64,000 bases of DNA from Bacilli bacterium (lineage in GTDB: Bacteria > Bacillota_I > Bacilli_A > RFN20 > CAG-288), in the NCBI GenBank assembly GCA_022652945.1, contig JALCRV010000005.1, positions 1 to 64,000 of the forward strand, given 5' to 3'. A model generated the notes under the pieces. The model searched no databases and was not told the DNA's origin. It saw only the letters and a list, made by a program, of their open reading frames with translations. This document shows, in pieces, positions 16,406-23,395 of the stretch; within the stretch, counting starts at the first letter, position 1, and every line of letters starts with the position of its first letter. The position numbers and the translations under genes are program-made.

Positions 16406-17608
16406 CTAAAACTCACTATCCTTCTTCGAGGTGATATGCTCGTAAGTAATCCCCTTAAAAGCCTGATCGATCAAAGGTTGGAAATCAAAGGACTTTTCGA
16501 TCTTATCGCATTTATCGAAATGAGGCTTCGTGGTGGGATCTTTAACATCAAAGATCGTGCAGCAGTCCTCATATGGCCTGATAGAAATCTCGTAAGTCCC
16601 TAATTCCTTAGCTATTTTAATTATATCAACTTTATCGTAAGTTGCTAAAGGGCGAATGATAGGAATATCGCTTCCTCTTTCAATCGCTGCCATGGAAGCT
16701 AAAGTCTGGGAAGCAACCTGACCGATCGATTCCCCGGAAGCTAGCACCGTATCCTTATGGGAGCGGGCTAAACGCGAAGCGATTTTTAACATCATCCTTC
16801 GCATAATCGTGATCGCATACGAAGTCCCAGCAACTTCATAAATCTTCTTCTGAATCTCAGTAAAAGGAACGATATAAAGCTTAATATCCGGTTGATAGAT
16901 ATTAAGGCAGGACAATAAATCCCTGAGTTTTACAATCACCTGCTCAGAAGTATAAGGAGGTGCAGCGAAATGAATGCATTCCACCTTCACTCCTCTTTTC
17001 ATCATCAGATAGGTTGCGACCGGCGAATCGATTCCGCCGGAAAGCATCACCAAAGCTTTCCCGCCGATTCCGACCGGATATCCTCCAGCTCCCGGATAAG
17101 ACTCCGAGAAAAGATAGATGACATTCTCCCTGACCGTAATATGGATCTCCAACTCCGGCTCATGGACATCGACCTTAATCGAAGGAAGATTGGAAAGGAT
17201 GTAGGAACCGACCTTGCGTTCGATTTCCATCGAATCCAAAGGGAACAATTTATCCGTTCTCTTCGCGATGACTTTAAAAGTCTTCTTACCGGATTTAACC
17301 GCCATCTCTAAAGCCCTCTTCTCCACGGTTTCTAAATCGCGAGGGAAGCCTTCAACTAAAGAGAAAGACGAAAGACCAGGGACTTTAGCTAAGACTTTCC
17401 TGACCTCATCAAAGTTTTCCTTATTTAAGCCGATATAGATATGATCGTGCTGAATTTCGTAAGACAGAGTCTTAAAGCCATTTAAGGCAATCTTGATATT
17501 CAAACCCAAACGGCGGATAAAATCCTTCATGTTTTTTCCCTTCGTGGATAGTTCCCCGAAGCGGACCATGATTAAGTCTTTGCCGTATTCAACGCGCGTG
17601 TTTTCCAT
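16406..17608 (-). CDS. thiI: tRNA 4-thiouridine synthase ThiI
   Basis: A 400-residue protein. The N-terminal ferredoxin-like and THUMP region (about 8-165) contains VRFGELSTKGKN. The PP-loop SGGIDSPVA lies at about 185-193, with the conserved ERGSDIPIIRPL region later. It adenylates U8 of tRNA and transfers sulfur to make s4U; it can also serve thiamine thiazole synthesis. The length shows that the C-terminal rhodanese domain of the enterobacterial form is absent, as in Bacillus. It starts one base after the iscS stop; IscS would be its sulfur donor. Confidence 0.95.
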   Translation of the reverse strand: MENTRVEYGKDLIMVRFGELSTKGKNMKDFIRRLGLNIKIALNGFKTLSYEIQHDHIYIGLNKENFDEVRKVLAKVPGLSSFSLVEGFPRDLETVEKRALEMAVKSGKKTFKVIAKRTDKLFPLDSMEIERKVGSYILSNLPSIKVDVHEPELEIHITVRENVIYLFSESYPGAGGYPVGIGGKALVMLSGGIDSPVATYLMMKRGVKVECIHFAAPPYTSEQVIVKLRDLLSCLNIYQPDIKLYIVPFTEIQKKIYEVAGTSYAITIMRRMMLKIASRLARSHKDTVLASGESIGQVASQTLASMAAIERGSDIPIIRPLATYDKVDIIKIAKELGTYEISIRPYEDCCTIFDVKDPTTKPHFDKCDKIEKSFDFQPLIDQAFKGITYEHITSKKDSEF

Positions 17609-17609
17609 A

Positions 17610-18740
17610 TTAAATCCTCTTTAAGTCTTTCAATAAACTACGTAAGGCCAGGATGAATTCCTTCCCTTCCTGGATTTCTTCATCGCCTTCAAAGGACAGA
17701 CGGATGGCATTATCATAAATGCTCTCGTTATAACCCATGGCCTTAATGACGCTCGAGCCGCCTTTTTTCTTCGAGGAGCAAGCGGAGCGAGTCGAAACAT
17801 AGATTTCTTTAGCGGATAAGGCTTCAACAAGAACAGAAGCTTTCACATGCAAAGGAACAAAGTTCATGATAAAAGGACAGCAGTCTTCTGGAGAAATCAT
17901 CATAATCTCTTCTTTCATCCCCAGCAGTTCTTTTCTTAAATAATCAGAAAGCGCCTTCGCTTTTTCGTTTCTCTTTTCCTGGGACGAAAGATAAATCCTT
18001 AAGGCGGTCGCCAAAGAGCAAGCTAAAGGCACGTTAACAGTCCCCGGCCTTTCCCCTTCTTCCTGCCCGCCTCCGAAGATAATCGGCTCTAAGCTGATCC
18101 CTTTACGAACGCCTAAAAGCCCCGAGGACTTCAGCCCTCCGACTTTATGGGAAGACATCGTAAAAAGATCTAAGCAATTATAGGGAATCTGCACTTTGCC
18201 GATCGCCTGAGTCAGATCGGACATAAAAGCCACGTGCGGGAATTGCTTGATAACTGAAGCGTATTCCTCTAAAGGATAGATCGTTCCCACTTCATTATTG
18301 ACACCCATTAAAGAAACGAGAATCGTCTTCGGTCCGATGTTTTCTTTTAATAAGGAACTAGGGATCTTTCCATCCGTGGCCAAAGGCAGATAAGTAACCG
18401 AAAAGCCTTCCTTTTCCAGCTCTTTAAAAACATTAATAACTGAAGCGTGCTCACCTAAAGAAGTAAGAAGATGAGTCCCTTCCTTTTTATGCCTTCTGGC
18501 ATAGCCAAGGATGGCGTCGTTATTGGATTCGGTCGCTCCAGAAGTGAAGAAAAGATCAAAATCAGTCAAGCCTAAACAAGAAGCGATTTGCTTCCTGGCT
18601 TTTTCCAGATATTCATCAGCTTTCGTCCCCAAGCCATTAGCCGAGGAAGGATTGCCGATTAAATTAGTGCATAAATCAGCGTAAGTCTTCACTACCTCCG
18701 GATAGGGCTTGGAGGTAGCGGCGTTATCAAAGTAAATCAT
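17610..18740 (-). CDS. Cysteine desulfurase (IscS/NifS family, ThiI partner)
   Basis: A 376-residue PLP enzyme starting IYFDNAATSKPYPEV. It has TSGATESNN, GVNNEVGTI, the PLP lysine in SSHKVGGLK (about residue 200) and the persulfide cysteine in STRSACSSKK (about residue 322). The loop around the cysteine is of the longer class I type. It takes sulfur from cysteine and hands it to ThiI for tRNA thiolation. GAAGG precedes the ATG. It lies between ezrA and thiI, the same association as Bacillus nifZ-thiI, which favours a dedicated thiolation partner over a general Fe-S scaffold. Confidence 0.94.
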   Translation of the reverse strand: MIYFDNAATSKPYPEVVKTYADLCTNLIGNPSSANGLGTKADEYLEKARKQIASCLGLTDFDLFFTSGATESNNDAILGYARRHKKEGTHLLTSLGEHASVINVFKELEKEGFSVTYLPLATDGKIPSSLLKENIGPKTILVSLMGVNNEVGTIYPLEEYASVIKQFPHVAFMSDLTQAIGKVQIPYNCLDLFTMSSHKVGGLKSSGLLGVRKGISLEPIIFGGGQEEGERPGTVNVPLACSLATALRIYLSSQEKRNEKAKALSDYLRKELLGMKEEIMMISPEDCCPFIMNFVPLHVKASVLVEALSAKEIYVSTRSACSSKKKGGSSVIKAMGYNESIYDNAIRLSFEGDEEIQEGKEFILALRSLLKDLKRI

Positions 18741-18752
18741 TATGTGCCTTCT

Positions 18753-20474
18753 TTACTTGCGGGCCGACTCAACTTTATAAATATCGGCTGCTGTCGTAGC
18801 AGCTCTGGTAAAATCAGCCTCTAAGAAAGCAGCTTCCGCGACTTCTAGTTTCTGTCTGGCATCCATGGAATCTTCCCGGTACATATTATCGTAAACGATC
18901 AGTTCTTCAGCTCTGGTCTCATTTTTCAAAGCTTCCTCAAGATCGGAAGAGACGCGAGAGAGATGAGAAGAAGCCTCATCGTAAGCGGAATTAAGTTTCA
19001 TCACATCGATCGGCGTAATCTTTAAAGAAGCATCCAAAGCCGAAAGCATCTGATAGCCTTGGTTGATTCTCGGACGCATAATATCCGAAAGCACATCGAC
19101 ATTGACCTTGCGTAAGGAATATTCTTCTTCCTTCAATTTTCCATACGCTTCCCTGATAAAGAAGAAAGTCTTATTGGTATCAGCCTTCAAGCCGACCAGA
19201 TAAGTGTGGAAATCATCGAAGGCTTTCTGAATGACCTTGACTTTAGAATCCAACTCATCGATGGTGGTGACCAGCATCGAATACGGAAGCTTTGTCGAAG
19301 AATTGATATAGGAATCCAAAACACGCTTCTTAGTTGCCATCTCATCGATCATATCTTTAATAAGCTTGATTTGATCAAGATAACTCTGTTCGATCTTATA
19401 GACCTCGCAGTAAGAAGGCAAAGAATTAGTTAGATTCGCATATTGTTTCTCGCATTGATAAGTCGAGGAATCGATGGTCGAGGCTTTAGAATCAAATTCT
19501 CTTTTCGCTTCCTTTTCCTTCTCGAAATCTCCGAAGTACTGATTGATTTGCATAGTGATCGTCGAGAAGCAATCAGCGACACCTTTGATAGAGAGCTTTT
19601 CGAGTCTTTCTTTGCAGGCGGCAACACTTTTATTCATCTCCTCGATCGCTTGATTCAGTCCTAAATGATGAAGCGGATATTCCATCTCTTCCATCTGGTG
19701 GTAAGTATCTGAAAGTTCCTTGATACGATCAGGAATCACCTTATCGCACAAAGTATTCAGATAAGGCAGATCGCCCATGACTTTATCAGCGGCATCGATG
19801 AGCCTCTCGATCTCCGGAAGCAGTTTTTTCGCTCCGGTGTAATCAGCGGAGTTCAAGCATTCCTCGAAAGAGGAGAACATCTGCGTAATATGGTTAAAAA
19901 GAAACGTAAAAGACGGATCCAATGACATCAAAGCGGTAGCGTTCTGGTCGTGCTTTTCCTTTAAAGTACGGAACTTTTCCTTCAAAGCGACCGACATCGA
20001 ACGGCATTCATCTTCCGGATGAAGCAGGTTTTGCAGATCGTTATTCAGCTGCGAAGAAATCTTTTGGAAATCATCCATGGAAGAACGGGTGGAATCGATG
20101 ATGGGCTTAATTCCTTTGAACTCCTTCTCCCCGACTAGTTTTTTCAAAGAATCGACAGCGATAAAGCACTGCTTATCGTTGTCGTTAAGAATCTGGGAAA
20201 AGCGGTTAAAGACGGAATCATAAATCTGGACATAGGTCGCATTCTGCTTAGAGATCGACTCGATTCTCTTGATCATATTGGAGCAATCGGTGGAGAAAGA
20301 ATCGTGAATCAGGTTGTAGCGGTTCTCTAAATCCCTCACCTGCTTACGCGCGGATTGATGGACTAAGAAGACGATGAGCAGACATAAAAGGAAGACACCT
20401 AAAATCCCGGCCAAGGCCGAGGCTAAGATGATAAACCACGCTTCCTGATAGAAGGCTACTGCTAAAATAGGCAT
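18753..20474 (-). CDS. ezrA: Septation ring formation regulator EzrA
   Basis: A 573-residue protein. One N-terminal membrane helix (about 12-36) is followed by a long cytoplasmic alpha-helical, spectrin-like region (about 45-570) with many heptad-like stretches. The beginning of the soluble part, VRDLENRYNLIHD, and the layout fit EzrA, which is a negative regulator of FtsZ ring formation and a divisome scaffold in Bacilli. Position just ahead of iscS-thiI agrees with the ezrA neighbourhood in Bacillus. AGGAGC precedes the ATG at 20474. It is first in its operon. Confidence 0.88.
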   Translation of the reverse strand: MPILAVAFYQEAWFIILASALAGILGVFLLCLLIVFLVHQSARKQVRDLENRYNLIHDSFSTDCSNMIKRIESISKQNATYVQIYDSVFNRFSQILNDNDKQCFIAVDSLKKLVGEKEFKGIKPIIDSTRSSMDDFQKISSQLNNDLQNLLHPEDECRSMSVALKEKFRTLKEKHDQNATALMSLDPSFTFLFNHITQMFSSFEECLNSADYTGAKKLLPEIERLIDAADKVMGDLPYLNTLCDKVIPDRIKELSDTYHQMEEMEYPLHHLGLNQAIEEMNKSVAACKERLEKLSIKGVADCFSTITMQINQYFGDFEKEKEAKREFDSKASTIDSSTYQCEKQYANLTNSLPSYCEVYKIEQSYLDQIKLIKDMIDEMATKKRVLDSYINSSTKLPYSMLVTTIDELDSKVKVIQKAFDDFHTYLVGLKADTNKTFFFIREAYGKLKEEEYSLRKVNVDVLSDIMRPRINQGYQMLSALDASLKITPIDVMKLNSAYDEASSHLSRVSSDLEEALKNETRAEELIVYDNMYREDSMDARQKLEVAEAAFLEADFTRAATTAADIYKVESARK

Positions 20475-20526
20475 TTATTTTTGCTCCTATTAGGCAAGTC
20501 GATAAAGACCTGCTACTAGTATCTTA

Positions 20527-21537
20527 TTACTTCTTGGTAGAACCGCGAACAGCAAATTGCGATTTAAAGCGGAAGACTTTCTGATCAAGTTCGCCTTTAA
20601 GCAATTTGGTGAGCATTCTCATCGCGATCGAACCGACTTCAAATAAGTCGATTTCTAAAGAGGAAACTTGCGGACGGACAATGTAAGAGTACTTAGTGCC
20701 GACGACGGAAATAACTTCGATTTCATCAGGTATCTTGACTCCATCCTCGATGGCGGCGTTAATGACAGCGCAAGCCAAGGAATCACGCGGGCAGATGAAT
20801 AAGCCGTGACGGTGAGAAGGAGTCTCAAAATAGACCTTCATATCCGAATACAGTCTTTGATAGGAATCCTCGGAATGAATCAAAGAGACAGACTTCCCAT
20901 TAGCGGAAGTATATTGCAGCAGATTATCGCGGAGATCGTCCATCATATTGCCGGCCATGGTGATATCGAGGAAATTGATCTGGCCATCCGGAGTTCTCTC
21001 ATAATAATCTTTGGTAATGTCGATTAAAGTGGACTTATAGTCCAAAGTGATGGAGGCTAATCTTTCATCGGACATTTCGTGGCCGATGACAACCAGAGGG
21101 ATATTGTAATTCTGGATGTATTTAATTTCGTTCTCATCCAGTTCATCATCGAAGATAACCGCGCCATCAACGTGGGAAGAAATCAGCTTTTCGATTTCCT
21201 TTTGCGCATCTTCTTTAGAGCGTCTAGTGACAAACAGTGTGGTCTGATATCCGTAGATCTTGGCGATATCAGTCATGCCTGAGAGCATGTTGCAGATATA
21301 TACGTAATTGGTCCCGGGGATAACGATACCGATATTAGTCGATTTATTCGTCGCCAAGCCTCTAGCCAAAGCGGAAGGACGATAACCTAATTCCTTAATG
21401 GCATCGGTTACTTGTTTCTTGGTCTTCTCGGTAACATTGTTTTTCCCGTTGATGACTCTAGAAACAGTCGCCAGCGAAACGCCCGCTCTTTTTGCGACTC
21501 CGTAAATCGTAGCCCGATCTTTCATGTTGTCTGCCAT
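20527..21537 (-). CDS. ccpA: LacI family regulator, CcpA-like catabolite control protein
   Basis: A 336-residue protein, the usual CcpA length. The N-terminal helix-turn-helix and hinge (TIYGVAKRAGVSLATVSRV, then YRPSALARGLA) closely follow CcpA; the rest is a periplasmic-binding-like effector domain. CcpA with HPr(Ser-P) binds cre sites to repress or activate carbon metabolism genes. GGAGGGG lies ahead of ATG 21537; the frame stays open upstream to 21780, but that stretch is promoter and terminator DNA. A cre-like site overlaps its own promoter, and another precedes the glycogen operon. It could still be a specialised LacI paralogue. Confidence 0.8.
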   Translation of the reverse strand: MADNMKDRATIYGVAKRAGVSLATVSRVINGKNNVTEKTKKQVTDAIKELGYRPSALARGLATNKSTNIGIVIPGTNYVYICNMLSGMTDIAKIYGYQTTLFVTRRSKEDAQKEIEKLISSHVDGAVIFDDELDENEIKYIQNYNIPLVVIGHEMSDERLASITLDYKSTLIDITKDYYERTPDGQINFLDITMAGNMMDDLRDNLLQYTSANGKSVSLIHSEDSYQRLYSDMKVYFETPSHRHGLFICPRDSLACAVINAAIEDGVKIPDEIEVISVVGTKYSYIVRPQVSSLEIDLFEVGSIAMRMLTKLLKGELDQKVFRFKSQFAVRGSTKK

Positions 21538-21594
21538 AGGTTTTCCCCTCCAGTTGATGAAACAAAATGTAAGAAACGCATTTGTTACATCTAT

Positions 21595-21630
21595 AGTATA
21601 CTCGAAATTAAAGCAATGAAAGCGTTTAAA
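21595..21630 (-). promoter_or_regulatory. Promoter of the ccpA-like gene with overlapping cre-like site
   Basis: On the minus strand TATACT (21600-21595) forms the -10. A weak -35 falls around 21618-21623. The plus strand carries ATGAAAGCGTTTAAA at 21616-21630, which differs at only one position from the cre consensus WTGNAARCGNWWWCA. Overlap with the -35 fits negative autoregulation. Confidence 0.55.
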
Positions 21631-21744
21631 TGTAAATTTTATAAGCCGTTTTTTCTCTGTCAAGAAACAGAGATTGAAAACATATCTTTTTTCATGTAAC
21701 AAAAAGTTAAAAGTACTCGAAAGGCTCGATGGTTTTTTGGACTT

Positions 21745-21769
21745 AAAAAGCCGGGGATGATTCCCCGGC
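21745..21769 (-). terminator. Terminator of the rubrerythrin gene
   Basis: An eight-pair perfect GC-rich stem (21750-21757 with 21762-21769) with a four-base loop, followed on the minus strand by five T. It separates rubrerythrin from the downstream regulator gene. Confidence 0.9.
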
Positions 21770-21792
21770 CTAGAGTTCATAGCGGAAGAACT

Positions 21793-22338
21793 TTAGAAAA
21801 TTTCGTGAAGTTCTTTATCGACACGGACGAAATAGGACTGCGGATGAGCGCAAACCGGGCAGGCTTTCGGAGCAGCTTTGCCGACGGTGATGAAGCCGCA
21901 GTTAGTGCACTTCCAAATCTGGACATCATCGGAGATGAAGACATGATCAGTCTTGAGATTCTCAAGAAGCTTTCTATATCTTTCTTCGTGGGTCTTTTCG
22001 ATGGAAGCGACTTTGCGGAACTTATCAGCGATGGCGGCGAAGCCTTCCTGATCAGCGACTTCAGCAAAAGTCTTATACATCTCGGTCCACTCGTAGTGCT
22101 CGCCTTCAGCAGCAGCCACCAGATTTTCCGGGGTCTTGCCGAGTCCGCCTAAAAGCTTAAACCAGATTTCCGCATGTTCCTTTTCATTATCAGCGGTTTC
22201 GTTGAAAATCTTATAGAACTGCATCAAGCCTTCAGCTTTAGCGACATTGGCGAAATAAGTGTACTTATTGCGAGCTTGCGACTCACCAGCAAAAGCGGTC
22301 TGAAGATTCTTTTCAGTCTGACTACCTTTTAATTCCAT
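21793..22338 (-). CDS. Rubrerythrin
   Basis: A 181-residue protein. The N-terminal ferritin-like four-helix domain has di-iron motifs ([36 protein letters not shown]). The C-terminal rubredoxin-like domain has CTNC and CPVC iron ligands. It reduces hydrogen peroxide with electrons from NADH via a rubredoxin partner and is typical of anaerobes. AAAAGGAG precedes the ATG. It is monocistronic, with its own promoter and terminator, and an inverted repeat overlapping the -35 suggests a dedicated repressor. Confidence 0.95.
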   Translation of the reverse strand: MELKGSQTEKNLQTAFAGESQARNKYTYFANVAKAEGLMQFYKIFNETADNEKEHAEIWFKLLGGLGKTPENLVAAAEGEHYEWTEMYKTFAEVADQEGFAAIADKFRKVASIEKTHEERYRKLLENLKTDHVFISDDVQIWKCTNCGFITVGKAAPKACPVCAHPQSYFVRVDKELHEIF

Positions 22339-22362
22339 GTTAATGGTCTCCTTTTCATTTAT

Positions 22363-22407
22363 ATTATTGTCTTAATGGAATTCATTTTCAAGTGGGATGC
22401 ACTTGAA
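22363..22407 (-). promoter_or_regulatory. Rubrerythrin promoter with palindromic operator candidate
   Basis: Reading leftward, TTGAAA (22391-22386), a 17-base spacer and AATAAT (22368-22363). A perfect 8-base inverted repeat, TTCAAGTG at 22387-22394 with CACTTGAA at 22400-22407 (five-base centre), covers the -35. It does not match the PerR box I know. Confidence 0.6.
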
Positions 22408-22458
22408 TTGATATTCCTGTTAAAATACCGCTGAATGGTATAGGTTCAGCAGGAAAAC

Positions 22459-22487
22459 TAGACAAAACAGGCACTTGCATATATAAT
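22459..22487 (+). promoter_or_regulatory. Promoter of the HAD phosphatase gene
   Basis: TAGACA at 22459-22464, a 17-base spacer and a perfect TATAAT at 22482-22487. The ATG follows 27 bases after the -10. Confidence 0.75.
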
Positions 22488-22514
22488 TTTCTAAAACCAA
22501 GGAGGAAGAAGAGC

Positions 22515-23297
22515 ATGCCAATTAAAGCCGTCTTTGCTGATATCGATCAAACTCTTTATTCCCATAAAACTAATTCCGTCCCCTCTTCCGCTGTCAAAGC
22601 TGTCGAGGAGATGCAGGCTAAAGGCATCAAGTTCTTTCTCTGCTCCGGCCGCAATTCTTATTTGATCCGTAAATCTGGTGTCTACGATTATATCAAACCC
22701 GATGGAATCGTCACGATGAACGGGGCGCAGGCCATCATCAACGGCGAAAACATCTATCTACATCCGATTCCTCCAGAAGTCGTCGATGCTTTGATTAAGT
22801 TTGCTAAGCGTTTAAGATTCGGCCTTACTCTAATTGAAGAAAAAGAAGGCCATATCAATATGATCGATGAAAGAGTCATCTCGGCTCATGAAAAATACGG
22901 GACACGTTTCCCGCAGCCTAGAACCTTCCCCGATCACTATGACAGGGTTGTTTACCAGGCCATCGCTTACTGCGATGCTTTCGATGAGTCGCTCTTCCTT
23001 CCCCACTTAAAAGAATGCAAGACCGCTCGCTGGGATGAGTTCGCTGTCTATATCATGCCGAAAGACTGCGATAAGTCTAAAGGCGTTGAAGCCGTGATGA
23101 AACATCTAGGTTACTCGCTTGATGAAGCCCTCTGCATCGGAGATGATGCTAATGACTTGGAGATGATCTCTAAAGCCGGCATCGGAGTTGCGATGGGCAA
23201 TGGCTCCGCTGATTTAAAAAAAGCCGCTAAATATGTCACCGGCGATGTCGACGAGAACGGATTTGCCCAGGCTATGAGCAAGTTTGGATTGATTTAA
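22515..23297 (+). CDS. Cof-type HAD-IIB family hydrolase
   Basis: A 260-residue phosphatase. Motif I is DIDQT (residues 9-13), motif II is CSGR, the motif III lysine is in the KDCDKSKG region, and motif IV is GDDANDLEMI. A C2B-type cap fills about residues 85-190. These enzymes dephosphorylate sugar phosphates or related metabolites in the cytoplasm. AAGGAGG precedes the ATG. It is monocistronic, with a clear promoter and terminator. The exact substrate cannot be read from the sequence. Confidence 0.9.
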   Translation: MPIKAVFADIDQTLYSHKTNSVPSSAVKAVEEMQAKGIKFFLCSGRNSYLIRKSGVYDYIKPDGIVTMNGAQAIINGENIYLHPIPPEVVDALIKFAKRLRFGLTLIEEKEGHINMIDERVISAHEKYGTRFPQPRTFPDHYDRVVYQAIAYCDAFDESLFLPHLKECKTARWDEFAVYIMPKDCDKSKGVEAVMKHLGYSLDEALCIGDDANDLEMISKAGIGVAMGNGSADLKKAAKYVTGDVDENGFAQAMSKFGLI

Positions 23298-23352
23298 CGA
23301 AATCTTAAGCCTGATTTAATGATTCAAGCCTGAATCGAAGATATCATTAAGA

Positions 23353-23395
23353 GCCTAGCATAAATGGTTGCCATTTATTGTTAGGCATCTTTTTC
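23353..23395 (+). terminator. Terminator after the HAD gene
   Basis: A long hairpin (23353-23367 with 23371-23386, small bulge, three-base loop) followed by ATCTTTTT. Its right arm and T run overlap the last codons of the convergent yfhO-like gene. Confidence 0.8.

Noticed and set aside
21538-21780. N-terminal extension of the ccpA-like gene by 81 residues
   Set aside because: The stretch contains the promoter, the cre-like site and part of the rubrerythrin terminator, and CcpA homologues begin at the inner ATG with a strong ribosome binding site.
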